From NCBI RefSeq assembly GCF_022627955.1, contig NZ_JABXGD010000006.1:248001-312000 (forward strand): 64,000 nucleotides of DNA. The letters are read 5' to 3'. The DNA is from Microbacterium sp. C5A9 (lineage in GTDB: Bacteria > Actinomycetota > Actinomycetes > Actinomycetales > Microbacteriaceae). Made by a program: the position numbers and the translations under genes. The notes beneath the pieces are model-generated. The model was given only the letters and a program-made list of their open reading frames with translations. It did no database searches and was not told where the DNA came from. Below are positions 26,995 through 35,962 of the stretch, one piece after another (position 1 is the first letter of the stretch; each line of letters begins with the position of its first letter).

Positions 26995-27548
26995 GCGCCC
27001 TCGACGCCGTTCGAGCGCGACAGTCCTGGTCGAAGGTCACCGACGACGCCCCCTCGCATGATGAGCTGCTGACGCTCGTCGCCGCGGCGGGCCGCGTCGC
27101 CGATCATTCGTCGCTGCGCCCCTGGCGTCTCATCGAGCTCCGCGGTGCCGACCGCGATGTGCTCGGAGCCGCGATCGCCAAGGCGGAGGGAGACAAGTCG
27201 CCCTCGTCGAAGCCCCGACGCGCACCGCTCCTGATCGCGGTCGTCGCGAGCTACCGCAAGAGTTCGAAGGTGCCGCGGTGGGAGCAGGAGGCCGTGGCCT
27301 CGGGCGTCGCCCATGTGCTCAGTCTGCTCCTCGACGAGGCGGGCTGGGGAGTGCTCTGGCGGACCGGCGGCTACACCCGGTCGAAGGCGGTGGCCAAGGC
27401 CCACGGCATCGGCAAGGACGAGGAGCTTCTGGGCTGGCTCTACGTCGGTGGCAAGCCCGCGGGCAAGAAGGCCGGTCGCCGCAAGCCCGTCGACGCCCGC
27501 ACGTTCGTGACGCGGATGCCGATTCCGAAGTCGGCGAAGAAGAAGTAG
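26991..27548 (+). CDS. Nitroreductase family protein
   Basis: 185 residues with a compact nitroreductase fold: the FMN-binding N-terminal part HSSLRPWRLIEL, the central EAVASGVAHVLSLLLDEAGWG helix, and the WLYVGGKPAGKK end. Flavin-dependent oxidoreductase of unknown substrate. The GTG start overlaps msrB, so it may contribute to redox protection with it. The lysine-rich C-terminus (PKSAKKK) is unusual but not unique. Confidence 0.82.
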   Translation: MSALDAVRARQSWSKVTDDAPSHDELLTLVAAAGRVADHSSLRPWRLIELRGADRDVLGAAIAKAEGDKSPSSKPRRAPLLIAVVASYRKSSKVPRWEQEAVASGVAHVLSLLLDEAGWGVLWRTGGYTRSKAVAKAHGIGKDEELLGWLYVGGKPAGKKAGRRKPVDARTFVTRMPIPKSAKKK

Positions 27549-28490
27549 TCAGCGGCCCGCGCGTCGCGGCAGCGCGACCACGACGGATGCCACGGCCACG
27601 ACCACCATGCCGATGATCTGCCACGGTGCGGGTCCTGCCGCCGCCGGCCAGATCAGATCGATGATCACCGAGGTCGCGAGCTGCCCGAGCACCGAGCCGA
27701 GCCCCATCAGGAGCACTCCGGTGTGCGCGACGATGAACGCGCCGAGCAGGATGTAGGCCGCGCCCAGGACCCCGCCCAGGTAGAGCCAGGGCTCGGCGGG
27801 CGGCGCGGCGGGCATCCCCCGCACGGCGACGCTGATCCCCGCGGCGATCAGCAGCACGAGGGTGCCGGCGATGAAGCTCGTCATCGTCGCGGCGAGCGGC
27901 GACGACACCCGCTGCGCGAGTCGCCCGTTCGTGGCGGCCTGCCACGCGATGCCGACGCCCGCGGCGAACGGCAGCAGGAGCATCCAGAGCGGCGCCGTGG
28001 CGAGCACGTCGCCGCCGAGCGAGATCCCGACCGCGGCGAGCGCGAGCGCTCCGCCCGCCACGCGCCCCGGGGTGACGGCGACGACACCCGCGGGACCGAA
28101 CCCGATGCGGTCGAGGACGAGTCCGTGCAGGGTCTGGCCGGCGACCACGCCGACCGTGAAGAGGGAGACGCCGAGGACGCCGGCCGTGATGCCCTGGGTC
28201 GAGACGGTGAGAGCGCCGCAGGCGCCGCCCAGCAGCATCCAGAGCGGGATGCGGCGATCGCGGATGCCGTCGCGCAGTCGTCCGACCCCGCGTCGCGCCG
28301 AGGGCAGACACACGATCACGACGATCAGGGCGAGGAGGCCGACTGCGAAGGAGATCAGTCCGGCGACGATCCCGTTGTCGACCCGCACGCCCAGCACGCC
28401 GTTGATGCGCGCCTGGATCGCTGTCATGACGCCGATCGCCACGGCGCCGCCGAGCGCGACGGGCGCGGAGAGTCGACGGGCGGGGGGCAC
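27549..28490 (-). CDS. DMT superfamily transporter (DUF606/YdcZ type)
   Basis: 313 residues with about ten helices in two similar halves; the repeated start motif AVAIGVMTAIQARINGVLG fits the DUF606 (YdcZ) branch of drug/metabolite transporters. Substrate unknown. The GTG start lies 6 nt after a TAGGGT hexamer, suggesting a leaderless message. Convergent with the nitroreductase gene, whose stop is adjacent. Confidence 0.82.
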   Translation of the reverse strand: MPPARRLSAPVALGGAVAIGVMTAIQARINGVLGVRVDNGIVAGLISFAVGLLALIVVIVCLPSARRGVGRLRDGIRDRRIPLWMLLGGACGALTVSTQGITAGVLGVSLFTVGVVAGQTLHGLVLDRIGFGPAGVVAVTPGRVAGGALALAAVGISLGGDVLATAPLWMLLLPFAAGVGIAWQAATNGRLAQRVSSPLAATMTSFIAGTLVLLIAAGISVAVRGMPAAPPAEPWLYLGGVLGAAYILLGAFIVAHTGVLLMGLGSVLGQLATSVIIDLIWPAAAGPAPWQIIGMVVVAVASVVVALPRRAGR

Positions 28491-28558
28491 CTGTCGACCC
28501 TAGCCCGTAGCGGCGGCCGCGAATCGGAGGCGACGGCGCGGATGTCGGTGGTGCGGCG

Positions 28559-28564
28559 TACTCT
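28559..28564 (+). promoter_or_regulatory. -10 element of the SRAP gene
   Basis: TACTCT lies 6 nt before the ATG at 28571; there is no Shine-Dalgarno sequence. Confidence 0.45.
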
Positions 28565-28570
28565 GGCGGC

Positions 28571-29269
28571 ATGTGCGCGAGCTATGGTCTGGATCCCCGG
28601 TTCACCGACGCTGAACTTCTCGCCGCCGCCGATGAGGCGGTGCTCGAGGGCCTGCGGGGCTGGGCGGAGCAGAACGCCGGAGAGACGGTGCGCCCGACCG
28701 GCAAGAACCTGCGCAACCTGAATCCGCTCGTCACGCAACCCGACACCACGCCGACTCTCGAACCCGCCTGGTGGGGTTTCCTCGTCGGGGGCGAGCCGTC
28801 GAAGTTCCCCTCGATCAACACACGCTCCGAACGTCTGCAGGATCGCCCCGGCGGGTTGAAGAGCAGGGCGCTCGTGCCCGCGACCAGCTGGTACGAGATG
28901 AAGAAGCCCGAGCGGGTGTGGCACGAGTTCCTCGTCGACGACGGCGCGCTGTTCGGCATGGCGGCGGTGACCCAGCGCGGCCGCACCGCCGACGGCGAGT
29001 CGTTCACGTGCTACTCGATCGTGATGAGGCCGGCGCCCCCGCATCTCGCACACATCCACGATCGGATGCCGCTGCTGGTGCCCGCGTCCCTGAGCGGCGA
29101 CTGGCTCACCGCCGAGCCGACCAGGGAGATCATCGACGAGGCGCTGCTGGCGGCGGCGAGCCTCGATGATCGCGTCCAGGTGGCTCCGCGCACCGACGAC
29201 AAGGCCGGGGCCGCGACCCCCCAGAGCGACAGACGCACGTCGGACGCACCCACGGAACGGCTGTTCTGA
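28571..29269 (+). CDS. SOS response-associated (SRAP) protein, YedK/HMCES family
   Basis: 232 residues. Catalytic Cys2 (exposed after Met removal), Asn83 in SINTRSE, Glu109 in PATSWYEM and His163 in HIHDRMP match the residues that crosslink to abasic sites in single-stranded DNA. It shields abasic sites at replication forks. A leaderless start keeps Cys at position 2, as the chemistry needs. The next gene begins 4 nt after the stop. Confidence 0.92.
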   Translation: MCASYGLDPRFTDAELLAAADEAVLEGLRGWAEQNAGETVRPTGKNLRNLNPLVTQPDTTPTLEPAWWGFLVGGEPSKFPSINTRSERLQDRPGGLKSRALVPATSWYEMKKPERVWHEFLVDDGALFGMAAVTQRGRTADGESFTCYSIVMRPAPPHLAHIHDRMPLLVPASLSGDWLTAEPTREIIDEALLAAASLDDRVQVAPRTDDKAGAATPQSDRRTSDAPTERLF

Positions 29270-29273
29270 GCGC

Positions 29274-29657
29274 ATGGATGCCAACCAGCTGATCGCGGTC
29301 GCCACGGAGCGGGCCGAAGAGCTCCCCGGGTCCGCTCGCGAGAACCCGTTCGGCCCCGAGTGGGATGTGTACAAGGTGCGCGGCAAGGTCTTCCTCCTCG
29401 TCCCCCTCGACGAGACCGGTCGGGTCACCCTCAAGTCGCATCCGGACGACGCCGTGGCGCTGCGCGAGACCTTCGCCGACATCATGCCCGGGTACCACAT
29501 GAACAAGAAGCACTGGATCACCCTGCGCCCCGGCCCCTCTCTCGAGGACGACCTGATCAGCGAGCTCGTCACCGAGTCCTACCGGCTGGTCGTGGAGAAG
29601 CTGCCTCGGGCGCAGCGACCCGTCGATCCCGCGCTCTTCGGACGCCCCGCCGACTGA
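29274..29657 (+). CDS. MmcQ/YjbR family DNA-binding-like protein
   Basis: 127 residues of the MmcQ/YjbR double-wing fold (GPEWDVYKVRGKVFLLVPLDE, VTLKSHPDDAVALRE, GYHMNKKHWITLRP). Function unknown; some members bind DNA. It follows the SRAP gene with 4 nt between and is probably cotranscribed. ATG 29274 fits family length. Confidence 0.8.
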   Translation: MDANQLIAVATERAEELPGSARENPFGPEWDVYKVRGKVFLLVPLDETGRVTLKSHPDDAVALRETFADIMPGYHMNKKHWITLRPGPSLEDDLISELVTESYRLVVEKLPRAQRPVDPALFGRPAD

Positions 29658-29879
29658 CTCGTCGCCGGCCGGCTCCCCTGCCCGCCTCGGCGTCGAGCTC
29701 TGTGATCGAGCGGCTGACACCGGTCACGGCGGGCGCGCGCGGTCGACGTCGTGGACTGCTGAGCGTCAGGCCGGTACCGCGGGACCCGGTACATCCATCG
29801 CAAGGATGACCCGCGTCGGCGGCGGAACGGTACTCCGGGAGGACGCGCGCGCATCGCCCCGGTCGGTAGCGTCGAGGAC

Positions 29880-30791
29880 ATGATCACAGCAGAAGGCCTC
29901 ACGAAGAGATTCGGAGACAAGACAGCAGTCGACGGGGTGACGTTCTCGGTGCAGCCGGGAACGGTCACCGGATTCCTCGGGCCGAACGGCGCGGGCAAGT
30001 CCACCACGATGCGGATGATCGTCGGGCTCGACCGCCCGACTTCCGGCACCGCCACCGTCGCAGGCCGCGAGTACCGCAAGCTGCGCGCACCGCTCACCGA
30101 GGTGGGCGTGCTGCTCGACGCGAAAGCCGTGCACACCGGACGCACCGCGCGCAATCACCTCCGCGCCATGGCCGCGACCCACGGCATCCCCGCCTCACGC
30201 GTCGACGAGGTGATCGATCTCGCCGGCATCGGCGCCGTCGCCCGCAAGCGCGCGGGCAAGTTCTCACTCGGCATGGGCCAGCGCCTCGGCATCGCCTCCG
30301 CCCTGCTCGGCGACCCGCACACGCTCATCCTCGACGAGCCGGTGAACGGCCTCGACCCCGAGGGTGTGCGCTGGGTGCGCCAGTTCGTCCGCCACGCGGC
30401 ATCCGAAGGCCGGACGGTGCTGCTGTCCAGCCACCTGATGAGCGAGATGGCGCAGACGGCCGATCACGTGATCGTCATGGGGCGCGGCAAGGTCCTGGCG
30501 GATGCTCCGCTGGCCGAGCTGGTGCGGGCGTGGACCACGAACACCGTGCGCGTGCGCACACCGCGCGCCGCCGATCTGGCCGCCGCGATCAGCGGCCCGT
30601 CCGTCGAGATCGTCAGCTCCGCGCCCGATCTGCTCGACGTCGTCGGACTCCCCGCGTCGCGCATCGGCGATCTCGCGGCAGACCGAGGCATCCCCCTTCA
30701 CGAACTCACACCGACCACCGGATCGCTCGAAGACGCCTATCTCGCTCTCACGGGCGACTCGGTCGAGTACCGGACGAAGGAGATCTCATGA
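29880..30791 (+). CDS. ABC transporter ATP-binding protein
   Basis: 303 residues, DrrA/CcmA-type ATPase of an exporter. Walker A GPNGAGKS (34-41), signature SLGMGQRLGIASALL, Walker B TLILDEPVNGLDP, and a C-terminal extension of about 80 residues as in drug-resistance exporters. It energises the permease encoded next (overlap 4 nt). The ABC pair is followed by a kinase and regulator. Confidence 0.92.
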   Translation: MITAEGLTKRFGDKTAVDGVTFSVQPGTVTGFLGPNGAGKSTTMRMIVGLDRPTSGTATVAGREYRKLRAPLTEVGVLLDAKAVHTGRTARNHLRAMAATHGIPASRVDEVIDLAGIGAVARKRAGKFSLGMGQRLGIASALLGDPHTLILDEPVNGLDPEGVRWVRQFVRHAASEGRTVLLSSHLMSEMAQTADHVIVMGRGKVLADAPLAELVRAWTTNTVRVRTPRAADLAAAISGPSVEIVSSAPDLLDVVGLPASRIGDLAADRGIPLHELTPTTGSLEDAYLALTGDSVEYRTKEIS

Positions 30792-31597
30792 CCGTCCAGG
30801 CTCCTCCCCTCGCACCTCAGCGCGTCGACACGGGGCACCGGCTGACGTTCGTCCGCGCCGTGCGCGGTGAGTGGATCAAGCTGTCCACCCTGCGCTCGAC
30901 CTGGTGGTCGATCGGCATCGCCGCAGTCCTCACGATCGGCATCGCCGTGCTCATCGCCCAGGCGGTCGACGTGCCCGGCTTCGAGCCCATCCAGGCGGTC
31001 GTGATGCCGATCCAGTTCACGATGCTGCTCGCCGGCATCCTGGGGGCGATCTCGGTGACGGGCGAGTACTCGACCGGCATGATCCGCTCGACGCTGGCCG
31101 CCAACCCGAAGCGCGGGTCGGTGCTCGCGGCCAAGGCCGTCGTGACCGGGCTGTTCCTCTTCGTGTCGTCGCTGGTGATCTTCGCCGCCGCGGCCCTCGC
31201 CGTCTCGGCGATCGTCGCTCCGCGTGATCAGAGCATCGACTGGAGCGATCCCTCGGCGTCGATTCTGCCGATCGTCGTCTCGTCGCTCGCGATGGCGGTG
31301 TTCGCCCTCATCGGCGTCGCCTTCGGATTCATCCTGCGCTCGGGCGCCGGAGCGATCGCCGCGACCGTCGGCCTGCTGTTCGTCCTGCCGATCGTGACGA
31401 GCTTCTTCGCGATCGCGGGCGAGTCGTGGATGTGGGTCATGGATGCCGCGAACTACCTGCCCGTCGCCGCCGCGCAGAGCGCGATCCTGCCCGAGGGTGC
31501 AGCACTCGAGGGCCCCGTCGCCTACCTGACGCTGGCCGGATGGGTCGCCGCGGGGATGCTCTCCGCCTGGGCCGTGCTCCGCACCCGCGACGCGTGA
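30788..31597 (+). CDS. ABC transporter permease
   Basis: 269 residues, six predicted helices, N-terminal cytoplasmic segment RAVRGEWIKLSTLRSTWW typical of ABC-2 permeases working with DrrA-type ATPases. The segment GEYSTGMIRSTLAANPKRG is the coupling region. Substrate unknown; drug, peptide or lipid export is plausible. ATG 30788 overlaps the ATPase stop. Confidence 0.88.
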   Translation: MTVQAPPLAPQRVDTGHRLTFVRAVRGEWIKLSTLRSTWWSIGIAAVLTIGIAVLIAQAVDVPGFEPIQAVVMPIQFTMLLAGILGAISVTGEYSTGMIRSTLAANPKRGSVLAAKAVVTGLFLFVSSLVIFAAAALAVSAIVAPRDQSIDWSDPSASILPIVVSSLAMAVFALIGVAFGFILRSGAGAIAATVGLLFVLPIVTSFFAIAGESWMWVMDAANYLPVAAAQSAILPEGAALEGPVAYLTLAGWVAAGMLSAWAVLRTRDA

Positions 31598-31623
31598 GCG
31601 CCGTGCGCCATGACGCAGCCGCG

Positions 31624-31629
31624 TAGAGT
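31624..31629 (+). promoter_or_regulatory. -10 element of the kinase gene
   Basis: TAGAGT lies 6 nt before the GTG at 31636, so the kinase-regulator pair may have its own leaderless promoter besides readthrough from the ABC genes. Confidence 0.4.
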
Positions 31630-31635
31630 CGGCCG

Positions 31636-32970
31636 GTGACCACCAGCCGCAGCCGCAGCACCTCCGTCCGTGAGGACGAGGCGCTGCGGCTGCCGCGCCC
31701 CCCGGGTGTCCTGCGGCGCTTCTGGGCGCGGCATCCCGTGGTCGCCGACGTCGTGATCATGCTGGTGTGCCTGCTGCTCTCGCTGGTCCCCGCCGGAGTC
31801 ATCACCCGCGGCCTGCCGATGCCTCTCGCGATCGGCGTGGCGATCCTGGTCCCCGCGGCCGTCATGGCCGCCTGCGCGAGCCTGCTCTGGCGGCGCCGGC
31901 GCCCGCTCGTGCCGTTCGTGGCCGCGTTCGTCCTCGAGACGGGCTTCCTGTTCGCGATGGCCCCGATCGGCTCGCCGCTGCTGCTCGTGACGTGCTACTC
32001 GCTGGCGGTGTACCGGTCATCACGGACGGCGTGGACCAGCTTCGGCATCGGCCTCGCCTCTCTCGCCGCGTTCGGCGGCCTGCTCACCCTCACCGGCGTC
32101 ATCACGCTCCAGATCGCGGCCAATGCGGTCATCATGTCGCTCGTGCTCGGACTCATCGGCACCCTGATCGGGGTCAACGTCGGTGGGCGCAAGCGCTATC
32201 TGGATGCGGTGATCGACCGTTCCCGTCAGTTGCTCGTCGAGCGCGATCAGCAGGCTCAGCTCGCCGCCGCGGGAGAGCGCGCCCGCATCGCCAGGGAGAT
32301 GCACGACATCGTCTCGCACTCGCTGACCGTGATCGTCGCGCTGTCCGAGGGGGCCGCTGCGACGTCAGACCCGACGCAGGCGCGAGCCGCCGCCACGGCA
32401 TCGGCCGAGACGGCCCGCAGCGCGCTCACCGAGATGCGGGCGATGCTCGGCGTGCTGCGGGCCGACGACTCCCCGTTGCCCCTCGCACCGTTGGCGCCGA
32501 CGCCGCCGCAGGAGACCGTCGCCCACGCGCAGCGCGCGGGCTATCCCGTGTCGCTGGCGGTCAGCGGAGCGGCCGATGTCTCCCCCGCCGTCGCCCACGC
32601 CGTCGGGCGGATCGTGCAGGAGGGCGTCACGAACGCGATGCGGCATGCTCCCGGCGCGACGTCGATCGACGTGCGACTCGTCTATGCCGCGGATGCGGTG
32701 ATCGCCGAGATCGTCAACGACGGCGCCACGGGACCCGTCGGGACATCGGGGTTCGGCCTGCGCGGGCTCGCCGAACGCGCTGCGCACGCCGGCGGCAGCA
32801 TCGTCTCCGCGCCGGTCGAGGGCGGACGATGGATGCTCCGGGCCGAGCTGCCGACGGTATCGCCGCCGACCGGGCCCACCCCCGCCTCCTCCCTTCCCGC
32901 CGCCGATCCCGACCTCGCCGACCTCGCGCCGGGCGCCTCGACCACTCCCGTCCAGGAGGACACCCCATGA
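31636..32970 (+). CDS. Sensor histidine kinase (HisKA_3, NarL-type partner)
   Basis: 444 residues. Six helices in residues 35-180 form a membrane sensor with almost no external loop, so it probably senses the membrane or a partner transporter. Phosphoacceptor His223 in REMHDIVSHSLTV; ATPase domain with GTSGFGLRGLAERA. The C-terminal about 40 residues are Pro/Ala-rich. It overlaps the response regulator by 4 nt. Placed after an ABC exporter, it resembles antibiotic- or envelope-stress detoxification modules. Confidence 0.88.
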   Translation: MTTSRSRSTSVREDEALRLPRPPGVLRRFWARHPVVADVVIMLVCLLLSLVPAGVITRGLPMPLAIGVAILVPAAVMAACASLLWRRRRPLVPFVAAFVLETGFLFAMAPIGSPLLLVTCYSLAVYRSSRTAWTSFGIGLASLAAFGGLLTLTGVITLQIAANAVIMSLVLGLIGTLIGVNVGGRKRYLDAVIDRSRQLLVERDQQAQLAAAGERARIAREMHDIVSHSLTVIVALSEGAAATSDPTQARAAATASAETARSALTEMRAMLGVLRADDSPLPLAPLAPTPPQETVAHAQRAGYPVSLAVSGAADVSPAVAHAVGRIVQEGVTNAMRHAPGATSIDVRLVYAADAVIAEIVNDGATGPVGTSGFGLRGLAERAAHAGGSIVSAPVEGGRWMLRAELPTVSPPTGPTPASSLPAADPDLADLAPGASTTPVQEDTP

Positions 32971-33662
32971 CCGACCCGATCTCGCTCCTGCTCGTCGACG
33001 ACCAGCAGCTCATCCGACTCGGCTTCCGCATGGTGCTCGAGGCAGAGGCCGACATGGTGGTGGTGGGCGAGGCCGCTGACGGACACGCGGCGATCGCTCA
33101 GACGGCCGCGCTCCGACCTGATGTGGTGCTCATGGACATCCGGATGCCGGGGCTCGACGGCATCGCGGCGACCGAGGCGATCGTGCGAGAGCATCCGCAG
33201 ACCCGCGTGCTGGTGCTCACCACGTTCGATCTCGACGAGTACGCGTTCGGCGCGATCCGCGCGGGTGCCAGTGGGTTCCTGCTGAAGGACGCGCAGCGGC
33301 ACGAGATGATCTCGGCGATCCGCGCGATCCACCGAGGAGACGCGGCACTCGCACCGAGGATCACGCGGATGCTCCTCGAGCACGTCACACCGGGATGGGG
33401 CGCCGTCTCCGCGGAGCCGGCGCCCGTGGTCGACGACCCCACCGCGGAGCTCACCGACCGCGAGCGCGACGTCTTCCTCGAGATCGCGCGCGGACTGACG
33501 AACGCCGAGATCGCGCAGGAGCTGTTCGTCAGCGAGTCGACCGTGAAGACCCATGTCGGCCGGGTGCTCGCGAAGCTCGGCGCTCGCGACCGCATCCACC
33601 TGGTGATCCTCGCTCACCGGCTCGGACTCGTCGACGACCGCTCCCTGCCCTCCGACTCATAG
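32967..33662 (+). CDS. NarL/LuxR-family response regulator
   Basis: 231 residues. Receiver with Asp11/Asp12 and phosphoacceptor Asp57 in VVLMDIRMPGLDG, Lys in FLLKDAQ; LuxR helix-turn-helix at about 165-220 (LTDRERDVFLEIARGLTNAEI). Cognate partner of the overlapping kinase gene; probably controls the adjacent ABC exporter. Confidence 0.92.
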   Translation: MTDPISLLLVDDQQLIRLGFRMVLEAEADMVVVGEAADGHAAIAQTAALRPDVVLMDIRMPGLDGIAATEAIVREHPQTRVLVLTTFDLDEYAFGAIRAGASGFLLKDAQRHEMISAIRAIHRGDAALAPRITRMLLEHVTPGWGAVSAEPAPVVDDPTAELTDRERDVFLEIARGLTNAEIAQELFVSESTVKTHVGRVLAKLGARDRIHLVILAHRLGLVDDRSLPSDS

Positions 33663-33685
33663 GCCGGAGGGAGGGAGCGGGTCTC

Positions 33686-34639
33686 TCACGCCTGGGTCGG
33701 CGTCCACTCCGAGACGCGGTTCAGCCGGTCGACCTCGTCGGCCGCGAGGTCGAGGCGCGCACCGGCGAGGAGGTCGGGAACCTGCTCCACCGTGCGGGCG
33801 CTGGCGATCGGCGCGGCGACGGTCGGCTGCGCTCGCAGCCAGGCCAGCGACGTGGCCGCGATCGAGGCGCCGTGCGCGTCGCCGATCTCCTCGAGAGCGT
33901 CGATGATGCGCAGCCCCGCCTCGGTGGCGTACTTGGCGGCGCCGCCGGCGCGGGGCGACGACTGGCCCTCGGTGTCGGTCGTGCGGTACTTGCCGGTGAG
34001 GAAGCCGCTCGCGAGCGAGTAGTACGGCACGAGTCCGAGACCGAACTCCTCGGAGACGGGGATGATCGTCTCCTCGACCTCGTTGCGGTGCACGAGGTTG
34101 TAGTGCGGCTGCACGGCGACGGGCAGGTCGACGCCGGTGCGGCGCGCGATCTCGACCCACTCGCGGATGCGGTCGGCGCTGTAGTTCGAGACGGCGATGT
34201 GGCGCACGAGGCCATCGGCGACGAGCTGTCCGAAGGCGCCGACGGTCTCTTCGAGCGGCACGGTCTCATCGTCGAAATGCGCGTAGTAGAGGTCGATCGT
34301 GTCGACGCCCAGGCGCGCGAGCGACGCTTCGGCCGCCTTGCGCACGTTCGATGCCGCCAGACCCGTGAAGTCGGGGTGCTGGCTCACCTTGGTCGCGACG
34401 GTCACTCCCGCGGGCTTGCGCGACGCCAGCCACTCGCCGATGATCGTCTCGCTCTCGCCGCCCGAGTTGCCGGGCACCCAGGCGCTGTACGAGTCGGCGG
34501 TGTCGATGAAGTCGCCTCCCCCGTCGACGAATGCGTCGAGCACGGCGAAGGATGCGTCGCGGTCGGCCGTCCAGCCGAACACGTTGCCGCCGAGCGAGAG
34601 GGGGAAGACGTCAAGGTCACTGTTTCCGATACGAGTCAT
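33686..34639 (-). CDS. Aldo/keto reductase
   Basis: 317 residues, TIM-barrel NADPH-dependent reductase. The full tetrad is present: Asp46 and Tyr51 (DTADSY), Lys84 (ATKVSQ), His121 (YYAHFDD). It reduces aldehydes or ketones; substrate not predictable. Closest in pattern to the YajO/AKR11-13-like general stress enzymes. Single gene, convergent with the response regulator. Confidence 0.9.
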   Translation of the reverse strand: MTRIGNSDLDVFPLSLGGNVFGWTADRDASFAVLDAFVDGGGDFIDTADSYSAWVPGNSGGESETIIGEWLASRKPAGVTVATKVSQHPDFTGLAASNVRKAAEASLARLGVDTIDLYYAHFDDETVPLEETVGAFGQLVADGLVRHIAVSNYSADRIREWVEIARRTGVDLPVAVQPHYNLVHRNEVEETIIPVSEEFGLGLVPYYSLASGFLTGKYRTTDTEGQSSPRAGGAAKYATEAGLRIIDALEEIGDAHGASIAATSLAWLRAQPTVAAPIASARTVEQVPDLLAGARLDLAADEVDRLNRVSEWTPTQA

Positions 34640-34809
34640 GCTCGGGACAACCCGGGACCGGAGCGGAGTATTTCTCCGCGACGCCGATAATTCCTCCTGT
34701 GACGCCGCGAGTCTGCTCCGCCGCGCCGACGTCGCCGCGCTCCTGTCATATGCCTGCGGTCCGGCGCAAGCCCTCGGCGGGGATCCGCGCGGGATGACAA
34801 TCTGGTCGT

Positions 34810-35154
34810 ATGAAACTCGTCTCCTACGCAGCGCAGCAACTCGTGACGACCGATGATGTCGCGGAGGTGCTCGTGACCCTGGCCGCCGCGATCGCCAACG
34901 AGGGCGAGTCCGAGGCGCTCGAGATCCCGATCGTCGTCGACGGCGAGGTGGAGACCGCCGAGCTCATCGTGGGGCTCGGCAACGATCTGCTCGTCGGGCC
35001 CAGCGCCTCGACGGAGGGCGACCCCGACTTCTCCGAGCAGGCGGCCGCGCTGCGCGCACACCACCGTTACCCCCGCTCACACGACGATGAGACGGATTCG
35101 GACGAGGACTGGAACGTCCCCTCCCTCGATCTGGACCTCGACGTCCGACCGTAG
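34810..35154 (+). CDS. Hypothetical protein with acidic tail
   Basis: 114 residues. Residues 1-60 look like an alpha/beta fold (MKLVSYAAQQLVTTDDVAEVL... LGNDLLVGPS). The C-terminus is acidic (DDETDSDED... LDLDLDVRP). No family was recognised. GACAAT lies about 9 nt before the ATG, suggesting a short or absent leader. Confidence 0.65.
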   Translation: MKLVSYAAQQLVTTDDVAEVLVTLAAAIANEGESEALEIPIVVDGEVETAELIVGLGNDLLVGPSASTEGDPDFSEQAAALRAHHRYPRSHDDETDSDEDWNVPSLDLDLDVRP

Positions 35155-35224
35155 CGGCACGGCGCGGCAACGCCGCGCGACAGAGTCAGGCGGCAGAGTC
35201 AGGCGGCAGCGGTGTACGGCTGGG

Positions 35225-35377
35225 TCAGGCTTCGAGCTGGCGCCGAGGCCGACGCGAGAAGATGTGCAGCGGCTTCAGTGCCCGCGATCGCGGTGCCGCA
35301 CCGCCCTCCGGGGCCTCACTGTGGGTGACGGGACGTCGTCTGTCTGCGTCCTTGTCGGACGGCTGCTTCCTGGTCAT
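35225..35377 (-). CDS. Possible small basic protein, doubtful
   Basis: A 50-residue frame beginning MTRKQPSDKDADRRRP, rich in Arg and Pro and ending FSRRPRRQLEA. No domain; GGAGG abuts the ATG with no spacing. It fills an otherwise gene-free gap of about 300 nt between the acidic protein gene and the glycine-zipper protein gene. May be chance. Confidence 0.3.
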   Translation of the reverse strand: MTRKQPSDKDADRRRPVTHSEAPEGGAAPRSRALKPLHIFSRRPRRQLEA

Positions 35378-35449
35378 CCTCCGACCGTACGCGCCGAACA
35401 TGTACGACCGCACAGGTTCACGGGCCTGCGTGGTGCGACCGCTCGGCCC

Positions 35450-35650
35450 TCAATCGGGCTCTCTCGTCTTCCGGAAAGCCTCGAACGCTGCCCCGACGGC
35501 GATCCCGACGACGAGGCCGACGCCCGCCCCGACGGCGAGGTTGTCGAACACCAGCATCCCGAGGGCCGCGCCCAGCGGAAGGCCGATCGCGACTCCGGTG
35601 GCGACGCCCAGTCCTGACGCCTTCTTGGGACTCTCTTCCGATCCGGTCAT
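35450..35650 (-). CDS. Small glycine-rich membrane protein
   Basis: 66 residues with two closely spaced helices made of Gly/Ala/Val repeats (GLGVATGVAIGLPLGAALG, then AVGAGVGLVVGIAVGAAF), a glycine-zipper pattern. The N-terminus is short and charged, the C-terminus REPD. Function unknown. The start is ATG 35650. Confidence 0.6.
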   Translation of the reverse strand: MTGSEESPKKASGLGVATGVAIGLPLGAALGMLVFDNLAVGAGVGLVVGIAVGAAFEAFRKTREPD

Positions 35651-35737
35651 GCAGGCGACGCTACGGCGTGCCGACGGGGCGCACATCCCTCGAGCGGGGG
35701 ATGTCACCGCCTCACGGCGGAGGGGATCAGTTCAGAG

Positions 35738-35810
35738 AGCCGACTACGGGACTCGAACCCGTAACCCCCGTATTACAAGTACGGTGCGCTACCAATTGCG
35801 CCAAGTCGGC
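35738..35810 (-). tRNA. tRNA-Thr (TGT)
   Basis: Complete cloverleaf: perfect 7-bp acceptor stem GCCGACT/AGTCGGC, D-arm GCGC...GCGC, anticodon stem CCGTA/TACGG with loop CTTGTAA (anticodon TGT), T-arm ACGGG-TTCGAGT-CCCGT. CCA is not encoded. Confidence 0.95.
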
Positions 35811-35962
35811 GAACCGCGGTCTCCCGCAGCACATGCCGCACGTCCGCTTTCATCGAATGTGCATCAACGAGTCTAGAGCGTCCGGTGCGGTGCTCTGTCG
35901 ATCGCGCCACAGTCCGGGCCTCACGACCGCTCGCTGAGGCGCAGCTGACGGCAGGTCGAGGG

